Of a stretch of 32,618 nucleotides of DNA, positions 7,958 to 16,851 are shown one piece after another. A program made the translations under genes and the position numbers. This stretch comes from Psychromonas sp. Urea-02u-13 (GTDB lineage: Bacteria > Pseudomonadota > Gammaproteobacteria > Enterobacterales > Psychromonadaceae), in assembly GCF_002835995.1 (NCBI RefSeq), contig NZ_PJBZ01000084.1, forward strand, positions 1 through 32,618, in the 5' to 3' direction. The notes beneath the pieces were generated by a model that worked only from the letters and a program-made list of their open reading frames with translations, made no database searches and was not told the origin of the DNA. Within the stretch, counting starts at the first letter, position 1. Every line of letters begins with the position of its first letter.

Positions 7958-9382
7958 ATGAAAATTATAATAAGTGATAGCGTCAAACAAAGCTGTTTAT
8001 ACGGGGGAAGCATTGCCTTAATGAAAGGGGTGTCGCTATTACTTTTACCCTTTATTGCCGTGCATCTGAGCGCCTCTGAATTTGGTCGACTTGAGGTGAT
8101 TACTAGTTTGGCGATTATCGGTAGCATTATTGTGGGCATGGGCCTACAAGATACCTTATTTCGTTTTGCAGGTTGCGCTAAAGACAAGCAGCAACAACGT
8201 CAGGTGAGCGCTGAAATATTTTCATTAACACTGATTATTGGTGGTTTTGCATTATTGGTCGCTTGGTTTGCTGCCGCTTGGTTTACTACTTTAATCCCCG
8301 GTGAACCGAGTGTTTATGAAGTGCGATTAGTACTGTTGATGCTTGCGCTAGAGGGTTGTATTGCGATTCCACTTGCTTGGTTAAGAATGAATAACAAAGC
8401 AGGATTATTTTTCTTTGTTAGTAGTGGGCGTGCATTGTTACAGGCATTACTGGTCGCTATTTTATTAATCTTCGAACGTGGTGTTGCTGGAATATTAGAG
8501 GCTGCGTTATTGGCTGCTGTTCTGCAGGCGCTAATATTGGGTTATTGGCAAATTAAAGACACGGGGTTGCATTTTAGTCGTCGCACCAGTTACCACTCTT
8601 TTGTCTATAGCTTGCCTATCGTCGGCAGTGGCATGGTGGCCTTTGTTTTGAATGGCTTAGACCGTTGGGTACTCGCGGACTACACCTCGTTAATTGATGT
8701 GGCTGTATTTGGTATTGCAGCTAAATTCGCATTAGCCATGATATTGTTATTACAACCCTTTGGAATGTGGTGGTCTCCACGTCGCTTTGAAGTATTACAG
8801 CGCATTGATGGTAAGCAACAAGTCGCAAAAATGATTGTACTTGGCAGTTGTTTAGCATTAACTATTTCGGTTTTTGTAGCCCTTATTTCTCCTTCATTAA
8901 TTATTGCTTTATTACCCGATAATTATCATCAAGCAAGTGCTTATGTGCTTGCGATTGTATTGGTTTATTTATTCAAAGAGTTAGTTGAGCTGTTTAATAT
9001 TGGCTGTTTTCATGGCAGTACCACAAACAGTCAATTAATCATTAATATCATCGGTGCCAGCGTAGGGTTATTCGCCATGTTATGGCTGACACCTTTATAT
9101 CAAGTATGGGGATTAATTGGTGCTCTGTTATTAGCACAGGTTATTCGTTTTATCTTGTTTTATAAGGTCAGTCAGTATTATTTACCATTAGATTACCCGA
9201 TCATCAATTTATTAATATTCGCGCTAGTGGCTGCCCTGTGGTTATTTGTAGGCACGCAAATAAACGGTTTATTAAGCCTATTTTTTACCTTAATCGCGAG
9301 TATGATCTGTTTATTATTTTGCGCGCATTATTTACATCTATTTCGTTTACCCCGCTTTTCTGGTGAGCAAGTTTCACTATGA
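7958..9382 (+). CDS. sypK: Wzx-type polysaccharide flippase, SypK-like
   Basis: A 474-residue polytopic membrane protein of the MATE/MOP (polysaccharide biosynthesis protein) superfamily with about 12-14 hydrophobic helices across its length. The start is typical: YGGSIALMKGVSLLLLPFIAVHLSASEFGRLE matches the family pattern (helix 1, then 'l...y.L..eeyG.l'). It presumably moves the undecaprenyl-linked repeat unit across the inner membrane before polymerisation. It lies 3 bp after sypJ, and its TGA overlaps the start of the polymerase gene in ATGA. No missing segment is apparent. Confidence 0.85.
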   Translation: MKIIISDSVKQSCLYGGSIALMKGVSLLLLPFIAVHLSASEFGRLEVITSLAIIGSIIVGMGLQDTLFRFAGCAKDKQQQRQVSAEIFSLTLIIGGFALLVAWFAAAWFTTLIPGEPSVYEVRLVLLMLALEGCIAIPLAWLRMNNKAGLFFFVSSGRALLQALLVAILLIFERGVAGILEAALLAAVLQALILGYWQIKDTGLHFSRRTSYHSFVYSLPIVGSGMVAFVLNGLDRWVLADYTSLIDVAVFGIAAKFALAMILLLQPFGMWWSPRRFEVLQRIDGKQQVAKMIVLGSCLALTISVFVALISPSLIIALLPDNYHQASAYVLAIVLVYLFKELVELFNIGCFHGSTTNSQLIINIIGASVGLFAMLWLTPLYQVWGLIGALLLAQVIRFILFYKVSQYYLPLDYPIINLLIFALVAALWLFVGTQINGLLSLFFTLIASMICLLFCAHYLHLFRLPRFSGEQVSL

Positions 9383-10842
9383 ATGACACAATAGAACGTC
9401 CATCAGTATTATTACCCGCACTGAGTTGTACTTTGGTATGCGGGTTGGTTGCAATGCTGTGGCCGTTGATTCCTAATCCGCTTATTTTGGTGGTCATTGG
9501 CTTCGCACCTATTGCGTTGTTAGTGGTATTACGTTTGCCATTTCTGTTTGTTTTACTGTTTATTATTTTTTCATTTTTCCGCATTCATGAAGTTGTGCCG
9601 CAAATTTATAATTTTAAAATTCCGCTTTTATTATCATTGGCTTCCTTAGGCGCACTTGCCTGGCACACGCTGATATCACATGAACTTAAGGTTTATTGGC
9701 GTCCAGAGTTAAGCGTATTAACACTATTTTTTGTGCTGGTATTCATTGGGGTGATACTCGCCAGTAATCGAGGCGTTGCAATAGAGTATTTCAAAATCAT
9801 TTATTGGAAAATTATTATCATGACCTATGCCGTGGCATGGCTTTCGCGTAGTGAAAAAGACTTTGCCTTAAGTTGTCGATTAATCACGCTCTTTGGCATG
9901 CTGGTGGGCCTTGTTGCGCTTTCAAACCAGGTTAACGGCATTGGTTTGGTGGAAGGGACGCGGGTTACTATTGGACGTGCTATTGGCTCGGTATTAGGCG
10001 ACCCGAATGATCTCGCGTTGGTATTAATGTTTCCGGTGGCGTTTGCCTGCAGTTTGTTCTTTACCAACAACATGGGCTGGTTTAATAAAACACTGGGTGC
10101 GGTGAGTTTACTGGTCCTGTTTTTTGCCATTATTGCCACACAAAGTCGTGGCGGGTTATTAGGTATGTTGAGTATCTTTGGCGTTTTTGGTTATCGAAAA
10201 ATCAAATCTAAAACGCTTTTTTTTACTGTGATTATTATAGGGGCCGCCTTGTTATTTATTTTTGCGGGTATTTCGGGGCGTGAATCAGGTGGCGCTGCTG
10301 AAGATGGCATTGATGCCTCGGCAATGGGGCGTTTATATGCCTGGGAGGCCGCCTTTGGTATGGCGGTTGATAATCCATTAACTGGGGTGGGCCTTAATAA
10401 CTTCTATTCTAATTATTATTATTACAGCCAGCATTGGGATGGCTTAAACCATGCGGTGCACAGTACGTGGTTTGGCATATTAGCGGAAACGGGATTTTTA
10501 GGACTCATCGTTTTTATTGCCTGTATTGTATTATTAATTAAAAGTGTCATGACCAGCTTAAAACGGATCGAAACACACTCAGACTTGGTCTCTCCCGCCA
10601 TTTATGGCATGGCGCAAGCGGTGTTTGCAGGGTTAATTGGCACCATTGTCTCTGCGACTTTTCTGACTCAAGGTTTTACTTGGCCTATTTATATTTTAGC
10701 AGCCCTAGTGATTGCGATTGCCCATTGGTGTGATAGCCATTTACCGACTGATGCCATAACCAAGAAATCACCGCTTGATAGAAAATTTCAGAAAAAGACA
10801 AAAGCAATTAACCACGAAGGCACGAAGAAAGAGGAAGGTTAA
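9379..10842 (+). CDS. sypL: O-antigen ligase/Wzy-type polymerase, SypL-like, with repeat-encoded C-terminus
   Basis: A 487-residue protein with about 10-12 membrane helices. The Wzy_C/O-antigen ligase signature is seen: ATQSRGGLLGML at about residue 255 and a periplasmic loop with GVGLNNFYSNYYYYSQHW and LNHAVHSTWFGILAETG, including the conserved His. It likely polymerises the flipped repeat units, though ligation cannot be excluded. ATG overlaps the flippase stop. The last about 13 residues (KAINHEGTKKEEG) and the stop codon are encoded by the interspersed repeat at 10801-10910, so the natural C-terminus was probably replaced or extended when the repeat inserted. Confidence 0.85.
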   Translation: MNDTIERPSVLLPALSCTLVCGLVAMLWPLIPNPLILVVIGFAPIALLVVLRLPFLFVLLFIIFSFFRIHEVVPQIYNFKIPLLLSLASLGALAWHTLISHELKVYWRPELSVLTLFFVLVFIGVILASNRGVAIEYFKIIYWKIIIMTYAVAWLSRSEKDFALSCRLITLFGMLVGLVALSNQVNGIGLVEGTRVTIGRAIGSVLGDPNDLALVLMFPVAFACSLFFTNNMGWFNKTLGAVSLLVLFFAIIATQSRGGLLGMLSIFGVFGYRKIKSKTLFFTVIIIGAALLFIFAGISGRESGGAAEDGIDASAMGRLYAWEAAFGMAVDNPLTGVGLNNFYSNYYYYSQHWDGLNHAVHSTWFGILAETGFLGLIVFIACIVLLIKSVMTSLKRIETHSDLVSPAIYGMAQAVFAGLIGTIVSATFLTQGFTWPIYILAALVIAIAHWCDSHLPTDAITKKSPLDRKFQKKTKAINHEGTKKEEG

Positions 10843-10910
10843 AACCTTAAAACTTAATCCTTTTTAGGATTTTCTTCGTGTCCTCTGTGTAGCGAAGCGC
10901 TTCGTGGTTA
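10801..10910. repeat. Interspersed palindromic repeat, copy 2, overlapping the 3' end of the polymerase gene
   Basis: AACCACGAAG at 10810-10819 pairs with CTTCGTGGTT at 10900-10909, with further pairing between GGCACGAAGAAA and TTTCTTCGTGTCC. An inner small hairpin, AAGGTTAAAACCTT, lies at 10835-10848. The left arm matches copy 1 at 869-907 in inverted orientation. The right arm carries an apparent insertion (TGTGTAGCGAAGCG) relative to a simple palindrome. It could double as a transcription terminator between the sypL-like gene and the next promoter. Confidence 0.75.
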
Positions 10911-10950
10911 TATTTTTAATGTTTCGCTTCTTTCTTTACTGCTTTCCTTA

Positions 10951-10980
10951 ATTGCAATTTGCGAATGTGCTTTGCAAATT
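10951..10980. promoter_or_regulatory. Dyad activator-site cluster C
   Basis: ATTGCAATTTGCG followed by CTTTGCAAATT. AATTTGC (10956-10962) and GCAAATT (10974-10980) form an inverted repeat about 94-123 bp upstream of the predicted start at 11074. The words are the same as in cluster B and the cluster at 18626. Confidence 0.6.
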
Positions 10981-10992
10981 ACTACTCAAATA

Positions 10993-11011
10993 CACTCTCA
11001 AAATGAGAGTG
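10993..11011. promoter_or_regulatory. Palindrome CACTCTCA-AAA-TGAGAGTG in the promoter region
   Basis: A perfect 8-bp inverted repeat with a 3-bp centre, about 63-81 bp upstream of the predicted sigma-54 start. Its TCTCA-N3-TG half recalls the V. fischeri SypG box (TTCTCANNNTGC, from memory) with two mismatches, but it is found at only one of the four promoters. It could be an additional operator. Confidence 0.35.
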
Positions 11012-11046
11012 AATACTTAACTTATTGAATTTTATTAAGATTAAAG

Positions 11047-11063
11047 TTGGCGCGTTCTCTGCA
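11047..11063 (+). promoter_or_regulatory. Sigma-54 promoter of the sypMNOPQR-like unit
   Basis: TTGGCGCGTTCTCTGCA has GG at 11049-11050, a 10-bp spacer and GC at 11061-11062. The predicted start is about 11074. It shares the CTCTGCAAT segment with the sypA-like promoter at 18721. V. fischeri also places a sigma-54 promoter before sypM. Confidence 0.78.
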
Positions 11064-11128
11064 ATACCTCTGCTATGTGGTCATACGATAAATTAAATAT
11101 CAGATTAGCAAATGGGGAGTGGTTATTT

Positions 11129-11863
11129 ATGAAAGCATTTACAATAAACCAAAGTAAACAGTGGTTAAAAACAAGTCCTAATCCCATTGCTAAAGTTATC
11201 TTTAAATCGCTTAAAGCGGTACTGCATCTTGAACTTCCTGCCCCTAAATTTATATTACGTCTTGTCTATTCTGCGTTCATTTTTACGCGCAACCTGATTG
11301 CACATATCATGCGTATTTTATGCTGGACACCTTTGTTTAAAGGGCGTGTTCAATCATTGGGTAAATATCTGAATCTTTATGGCGGGTTACCTTTTATCAG
11401 TGGTCCGGTACAAATTAGCATTGGTGATAACTGCCGCGTTTCTGGACAATCCACTTTTTCAGGGCGTACGACCGGTAACATAGTGCCCACCTTAACCGTT
11501 GGTAATAACGTTGATATTGGTTGGATGACAACGATTGCTGTTGGCAACACTGTGCAAATAGGTAATAACGTGCGTATTGCAGGGCGCACGATATTAGCCG
11601 GCTATCCAGGCCATCCATTAGACCCGACTGATCGCGCTAAAGGTTTGCCTGAATTAGATTCGCAGGTTGGTGAGATTATCCTTGAAGATGACGTGTGGTT
11701 AGCAACAGGCGTTTCGGTGATGGCAGGCGTGCGTATTGGCCAAGGAACGATTGTAGCTGCGGGCAGTGTAGTGACACATGATTTACCGGCAATGGTATTG
11801 GCGGGGGGCATTCCCGCTAAAGTCATTCGCAGCCTCAAAACACACAACAGTGAGGCGAAATAA
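11129..11863 (+). CDS. sypM: Hexapeptide-repeat acetyltransferase, SypM-like
   Basis: A 244-residue left-handed beta-helix acyltransferase. After a basic N-terminal segment (residues 1-75, with a hydrophobic patch near 50), hexapeptide turns run from about residue 95 to 235: SIGDNCRVSGQSTFSG, TIAVGNTVQIGNNVRIAG, GYPGHPLDPTDR with the likely catalytic His, and VRIGQGTIVAAGSVVTHDLP ending in GIPAKVIR. It presumably O- or N-acetylates a sugar of the repeat. The upstream in-frame ATG at 11075 falls on the predicted transcription start, so ATG 11129, with GGGGAG before it, is chosen. It is the first gene of a six- to seven-gene unit. Confidence 0.85.
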   Translation: MKAFTINQSKQWLKTSPNPIAKVIFKSLKAVLHLELPAPKFILRLVYSAFIFTRNLIAHIMRILCWTPLFKGRVQSLGKYLNLYGGLPFISGPVQISIGDNCRVSGQSTFSGRTTGNIVPTLTVGNNVDIGWMTTIAVGNTVQIGNNVRIAGRTILAGYPGHPLDPTDRAKGLPELDSQVGEIILEDDVWLATGVSVMAGVRIGQGTIVAAGSVVTHDLPAMVLAGGIPAKVIRSLKTHNSEAK

Positions 11864-11864
11864 T

Positions 11865-13076
11865 ATGCATCATGATCTGATTGTTTTCGCTGAAGACTGG
11901 CAGGGGCTACCAAGTAGCACGCAGCATTTAATCAAACAGCTGGCTACAACACGTAAAGTCGTGTGGATTAACTCAATCGGTTTACGCCAGCCAACTTTAA
12001 ATTGGCAAGATGCCAAGCGCCTTTGGATGAAATTAAGTGCAAGTCATACTGAAAAGAATAAGAGTGAAAAGAATAATACGATAACAGCAAGTAATGAAAG
12101 CGCTTCTTTAGAGAGTGATCATTCAGAAAGCAAGCATTTAGAGCAAGCTAATTCAAATCATGATTTTTATGTGGTTAACCCACGTACTCTTCCTGCGCCA
12201 CGTAGCCAGTTTGCACGTTTTATCGCCCGCCAATTATTGTTATTACAAATTAAACCAATCATCAAAAAAGCACAATTAGACTCTCCCTTGTTATGGGTTT
12301 CTTTACCGACGGCCGTTGATTTTAGTGGTCACTTAGGTGAGTCCGGTTTGGTTTATTATTGTGGTGATGATTTTTCTGGTTTAGCGGGAGTGGACCATAA
12401 TACGGTCGCATTACGTGAACAAGAGTTATCTGAAAAAGCGGATTTAATATTAGCGGCAAGCCCTAAGTTAGTGACGCACTTTCCTAAACACAATACCCAA
12501 CTATTAACTCATGGCGTTGATTACAAACTATTTTCAACAGCGACTCCACGCGCAAATGATCTACCCGATGATGGGCGTCCTATTGCAGGTTTTTACGGCA
12601 GTATTTCACAATGGTTAGACTTGCCTTTATTACGTGAAACCATTTTAAAACTCCCACAATGGCACTTTGTTTTTATTGGTAAAGCGGTGGTTGATATCAG
12701 CTTAATCAGTGCCTTAGAGAATGTGACTTTATTAGGCGAACGTGAACATCATCTATTACCTAGTTACAGCCAACATTGGACGGCATCATTATTACCCTTT
12801 TGTGATAATGCACAAATTAGAGCCTGTAACCCATTAAAATTAAAAGAATACCTAGCCGCTGGCCGACCTATTATCAGCACCCATTTTCCGGCGATAGATG
12901 CTTATCGTGGTTTAGTGCAAATTGCTAATAACAGTGATGCGATGGTTGAAGCGTTATTAGACAGTCAGCACGTTCAATCGTTAGCTCAATTCTCTACTGT
13001 TTTACGTGATGTGGTGGCGCAAAAAAGTTGGCAAGCCCGCGCGAATAAATTGTCTCACTGGTTGGGTGAATTATGA
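11865..13076 (+). CDS. sypN: Glycosyltransferase, SypN-like
   Basis: A 403-residue GT-B-fold protein of the TuaH-like type. The N-terminus LIVFAEDWQGLPSSTQHLIKQL is followed by VVWINSIGLR. The C-terminal half has GRPIAGFYGSISQWLDLPLL, HFVFIGKA and the donor-site pattern NPLKLKEYLAAGRPIIST, in which KxxEYLAxGxP replaces the usual E-x7-E block. A Ser/Glu/Lys-rich low-complexity insert covers about residues 55-95. ATG 11865 begins one base after the previous stop and is preceded by TGAGGCG. The longer frame from 11778 would overlap the acetyltransferase and is rejected. Confidence 0.8.
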   Translation: MHHDLIVFAEDWQGLPSSTQHLIKQLATTRKVVWINSIGLRQPTLNWQDAKRLWMKLSASHTEKNKSEKNNTITASNESASLESDHSESKHLEQANSNHDFYVVNPRTLPAPRSQFARFIARQLLLLQIKPIIKKAQLDSPLLWVSLPTAVDFSGHLGESGLVYYCGDDFSGLAGVDHNTVALREQELSEKADLILAASPKLVTHFPKHNTQLLTHGVDYKLFSTATPRANDLPDDGRPIAGFYGSISQWLDLPLLRETILKLPQWHFVFIGKAVVDISLISALENVTLLGEREHHLLPSYSQHWTASLLPFCDNAQIRACNPLKLKEYLAAGRPIISTHFPAIDAYRGLVQIANNSDAMVEALLDSQHVQSLAQFSTVLRDVVAQKSWQARANKLSHWLGEL

Positions 13077-14524
13077 ATAACCTCTACTTCCAGTTTTATT
13101 ATCTATTAGCGGGGGCGTGGCGTCGCCGTTATACGATTTTTATTCCGATGCTTATATTGCCTATTTTTGCGGTGTTAATGAGTCAGTTGAGTGATAAAAA
13201 ATACACTGCACATACCAGTATGTTGTTGCAGGAAACCGCTAAGCTAAACCCATTTTTAGAAGATTTAGCCGTTTCAGCGATGCTTAAAGAGCGTATCAAT
13301 TCCTTGAAAATCCTATTACATAGCCGTCATATTTTAGGTTCAGTGGCGTTGCAACAGGGGTTAATCACAGCGCAATCAACACCTCAAAAACATGACCAAG
13401 TGATTAATGAGTTGTCTAACGCATTGACCATCAACATGGTGGGTAAAGACTTAATTCGCATTGATTATCGCGCGGATGACCCAAAAGGTATGAAGTCCAT
13501 GTTAGAGGTGGTCAGTGATCATTTTATTGAACAGGTATTAGCGCCCGAGCGTTCATCAATGACCGATTCCAGTGCCTTTTTAGCTGAGCATCTTAAAAAC
13601 CGTCAGTTAGAGTTAGATAAAGCGGAAACGGCGATGGCGAGATTTAAAGACAAGTATGCAGAAGAGTTACCCGAGTTATACCTCACTAATGTCAATCGTC
13701 TTGCACAAATGAAGCAAGGTTTGGCAGAGAAGCAAGCCGAGTTAGCGGGGGCTTCGCGTAGTTTAGGTAGCATCAATCAACAATTATCAAAAACTAATCC
13801 GGTGTTAAGCCTTATTGAGCAAAACATTGTGCGTCTGCAAGGAGAAATTTCATTATTGCGTGCCCGTTATACCGAGCAACACAGCAAGGTTATTACCGCA
13901 AAAAGAAAATTACAGCGCCTAGAGCAGGAAAGACAGCAATTATTAGGCACAACAGATGAAGCGATTAATATCGACAAACTTTGGGCCATTGGCAGTAATT
14001 ACCAAAGTAGCAACGATCCTAAAAAACAGCCTTTGTTAATTACTCAATTACAAACCATGCAAAAAACCAGTGGCAAGGTAGAAGGGTTACAAGAAGAGGT
14101 TAATAGCTTAATGGTGATGATTAAGTTACTTGAGCAGCAACTTTCTGGTTACGGGGCGAATGCCAGTGAGTTATCAAGATTACAAAGAGAGGTCGCGGTA
14201 AAACGTGACCTTTATGACGACATGTTATTACGTTTTGAGAAAGCCAATATTACTGCGTCATTGAGTGTTTTTGAGCAAGATAAACGTATTAAGATAATTG
14301 ATAGCCCCTTCACGCCTTCTTCCCCTTCAAACCCTCCGCTCATTCTTTTTATTATCAGTGGTGTATTAGGCGGATTATTTTTAGGCGTGAGCCTTGCGCT
14401 AATTCAAGAGTTAAGTGATACCTCGATTTATCGCCGTAGCCAATTAGAAGAACTAACAGAAATCCCAGTATTAACACGTATTCCTTATGTTGCTCTGGCA
14501 ACACGTAATGGAGATATTTCATGA
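13073..14524 (+). CDS. sypO: Wzz/GumC-type polysaccharide chain-length protein, SypO-like
   Basis: A 483-residue inner-membrane protein with two membrane helices (about 17-37 and 427-450) around a long periplasmic part. The N-terminal Wzz domain begins at about residue 40 (KKYTAHTSMLLQE). Strong coiled-coil follows (about 165-390, with many Gln/Glu/Leu heptads), then the proline-rich motif PFTPSSPSNPP just before helix 2. Unlike fused Wzc proteins it has no C-terminal kinase; a separate CpsD-like gene lies at 22095. It likely sets polymer length and links synthesis to export. ATG overlaps the sypN stop (ATGA). Confidence 0.87.
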   Translation: MNNLYFQFYYLLAGAWRRRYTIFIPMLILPIFAVLMSQLSDKKYTAHTSMLLQETAKLNPFLEDLAVSAMLKERINSLKILLHSRHILGSVALQQGLITAQSTPQKHDQVINELSNALTINMVGKDLIRIDYRADDPKGMKSMLEVVSDHFIEQVLAPERSSMTDSSAFLAEHLKNRQLELDKAETAMARFKDKYAEELPELYLTNVNRLAQMKQGLAEKQAELAGASRSLGSINQQLSKTNPVLSLIEQNIVRLQGEISLLRARYTEQHSKVITAKRKLQRLEQERQQLLGTTDEAINIDKLWAIGSNYQSSNDPKKQPLLITQLQTMQKTSGKVEGLQEEVNSLMVMIKLLEQQLSGYGANASELSRLQREVAVKRDLYDDMLLRFEKANITASLSVFEQDKRIKIIDSPFTPSSPSNPPLILFIISGVLGGLFLGVSLALIQELSDTSIYRRSQLEELTEIPVLTRIPYVALATRNGDIS

Positions 14525-15621
14525 AAACGATCATACAAGTTGTGCAACATTTACGCCCCGGCGGCATTGAAAGCATTGCCTTGGACTTAACGCAGTTTGC
14601 ACCGAGCAATGAAGTTACGTTTATTGTTAGCCTTGAGGGCACATACCAACAAGCAGTTAAAAATTGGCCAAAACTGAGCCAATTTAAAGAGCAACTCATC
14701 TTTTTGGATAAACAGCCCGGTTTACAGCCAGCATTAATCAAACAACTCATCGATTTAATTAAACAAAAGAACGTTTATGCCGTGCATACCCATCATATTG
14801 GCCCGCTTGTTTACGCGGGGTTAGCGGCACGCTTGGCGGGGGTTAAACAGCGTATTCATACGGAACATGACGCATGGCATTTAGCGAATACAAAACGCCG
14901 TTTAGTACAGCGAATGGTGATTAAATGTGTGCAACCTATTTTAGTTGCAGATGCAAAAATGGTCGCAAATCATATGCAGCAACATCTGCAATGCAAACAA
15001 ACCATTAATGTTATTCATAACGGTATTGATAGCGATTATTTTTCACCTGGCAATAAAGTCATGGCGCGCGCTACCTTCAGTTTACCTCAACAAATCAAGT
15101 TGATTGGTTGCAGTGGACGTATGGAAACGGTAAAAGGTCAGCATGTATTAATTGATGCATTAAGTCGATTACCCCTTGAGGTGCATGTTGCATTAGCGGG
15201 GTCGGGAAGCTGTGAAAATAGCTTACGCAAATTAGTCATTAAGCATGGCTTGCAGGAGAGAGTGCATTTTTTAGGGCACATAGATGCGATGGCGACTTTT
15301 TATCAATCTTTAGACCTATTTTGTTTACCGTCATTAAACGAAGGTTTTCCTTTGTCATCGTTAGAAGCGCAATCTTGTAACATCGCCACATTAGTCACTG
15401 ATGTGGGCGCTTCTAAAGAAACGTTAAGCCCCGAGAGTGGTCGTTTGGTTAAGGCTAAAGATGCCAATGCAATGGCCTTAGTCTTATTGGAAATGCTTAA
15501 TAATAGAAAACCGGCTATGCCACGTGTTTTTGTACAGCAAAATGCCAATGTAAAAAGCATGGTCAGTGCTTATGTTTCACTGCGTAATGCGTTAACCACA
15601 CAGGGAGTTTGTCATGGATAA
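14521..15621 (+). CDS. sypP: GT4-type glycosyltransferase, SypP-like
   Basis: A 366-residue GT-B enzyme. The start IIQVVQHLRPGGIESIALDL is the GT4 acceptor-domain signature. It is followed by HTHHIGPLVYAGLAARL and IHTEHDAWHL, then the donor domain with VIHNGIDSDYF, GCSGRMETVKGQHVLIDAL and the E-x7-E motif in LNEGFPLSSLEAQSCNIA. It overlaps sypO by 4 bp and the next gene by 8 bp, so translation is coupled. It is likely responsible for one of the glycosidic bonds in the repeat unit; the donor is not predictable. Confidence 0.83.
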   Translation: MKTIIQVVQHLRPGGIESIALDLTQFAPSNEVTFIVSLEGTYQQAVKNWPKLSQFKEQLIFLDKQPGLQPALIKQLIDLIKQKNVYAVHTHHIGPLVYAGLAARLAGVKQRIHTEHDAWHLANTKRRLVQRMVIKCVQPILVADAKMVANHMQQHLQCKQTINVIHNGIDSDYFSPGNKVMARATFSLPQQIKLIGCSGRMETVKGQHVLIDALSRLPLEVHVALAGSGSCENSLRKLVIKHGLQERVHFLGHIDAMATFYQSLDLFCLPSLNEGFPLSSLEAQSCNIATLVTDVGASKETLSPESGRLVKAKDANAMALVLLEMLNNRKPAMPRVFVQQNANVKSMVSAYVSLRNALTTQGVCHG

Positions 15622-16840
15622 TATGATAATAATACTCACGCTGATCAGTGGTTTTTTAGTGATCTATCATCATTTGGGTTACCCACTTATTTTGAAGTTA
15701 TTTAAAAAACAATCTGCGCAGCTGCATCAACATCAACAACAGCAACAACAAACAAACGGACAATCCGTTAACCCACCAGCCGCGCGTCAATATACCTGTT
15801 CAAATAAAGATAACGACTTGCCTAATATCGCGATTGTGGTACCTGCTTATAACGAAGCACAATGGATTGCAGAGAAAATTCGTAATCTAGCCGCCTTAGA
15901 TTACCCAAGCGGACATCTACAGGTGATTATTGGTTGTGATGGATGCCAAGATAAAACCTATGCCATTGCAAAGGCGACAGCTGCTGAACCTGAATGTGCA
16001 GAGCTCGCGATTACCATTATTAATTTTCAGATTAATCGAGGAAAAATAGCACTGCTTAATGAGTTATTACCAACATTAAAGTGTGATTTAGTGGCGTTAA
16101 CAGATACCTCGGCTTTGATTTCAATTGATGCATTAATGATTGCAGCTAACCGCTTTAAAGATCCAAAAATCGGTGTGTTAAATGGACATTATCGGTTATT
16201 AACGCCGGGCTCAGCAGGTGAACAAGCGTATTGGGATTACCAAAGTGAAATAAAAATAAGTGAAGCTGCTCTTGGATCAACACTAGGCGCACACGGGGCT
16301 TTTTATCTTTTTCGTCGTGAGTTATTTGAACCACTTGCTAGCGATACTATCAATGATGATTTTATTTTACCGATGAAAATTGTAGCCGCTGGATACCGAG
16401 CAGATTATGAAAACAGCATTAATGCGTTAGAGCTAGAAAAATCCAGTGATGACCAAGATCATATGCGCCGTCGCCGTATTGCAGCCGGTAATGTTCAACA
16501 ACTCTTACGCCTTAAAATGTTACTTTTACCCCGTTATAAAGGGGTCGCTTTTGCTTTTATTTCAGGAAAAGCTTTACGTGTATTAATGCCTTTTTTAATG
16601 ATTATTAGTTTGCTGGGTTGTTTATTATTAGCCTCGCATTATTTACTGTTTTTAGCGTTAGCCGTAGCGCAACTAATGCTTTATGGCCTAGCAAGCTGGC
16701 AGTTATTAATGAAACCGAAACAGAGCAACAAAGTCAGTCGTTTATTGGGGTATTTAGTGGGCGGTCATGTTGCCGGGTTGATTGGCACAATACGTTATGT
16801 TTTACACCTTGACGGTGATCGCTGGACAAAAATTAACTAA
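15614..16840 (+). CDS. sypQ: Membrane GT2-family glycosyltransferase, SypQ-like
   Basis: A 408-residue processive-type GT2 protein. It has an N-terminal membrane helix (about 4-24), a His/Gln-rich linker, the GT-A domain with VVPAYNEAQWIAEKIRNL and VIIGCDGCQDKT (about 75-120), a TDTSALI metal-site region (about 162) and DDFILPMKIVAAGYR (about 255). Its MRRRRIAAGN replaces the usual Q/RxxRW block. It ends with three C-terminal helices (about 320-400). It resembles cellulose-synthase-like and PgaC-like glycosyltransferases. The linker includes a CAA/CAG-like tract (about 15727-15760), a possible slippage site. Confidence 0.83.
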   Translation: MDNMIIILTLISGFLVIYHHLGYPLILKLFKKQSAQLHQHQQQQQQTNGQSVNPPAARQYTCSNKDNDLPNIAIVVPAYNEAQWIAEKIRNLAALDYPSGHLQVIIGCDGCQDKTYAIAKATAAEPECAELAITIINFQINRGKIALLNELLPTLKCDLVALTDTSALISIDALMIAANRFKDPKIGVLNGHYRLLTPGSAGEQAYWDYQSEIKISEAALGSTLGAHGAFYLFRRELFEPLASDTINDDFILPMKIVAAGYRADYENSINALELEKSSDDQDHMRRRRIAAGNVQQLLRLKMLLLPRYKGVAFAFISGKALRVLMPFLMIISLLGCLLLASHYLLFLALAVAQLMLYGLASWQLLMKPKQSNKVSRLLGYLVGGHVAGLIGTIRYVLHLDGDRWTKIN

Positions 16841-16851
16841 GGGGCATTATT

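Noticed and set aside
11075-11128. Upstream ATG for the acetyltransferase
   Set aside because: It falls at the predicted sigma-54 transcription start, leaving no leader; ATG 11129 has GGGGAG upstream.
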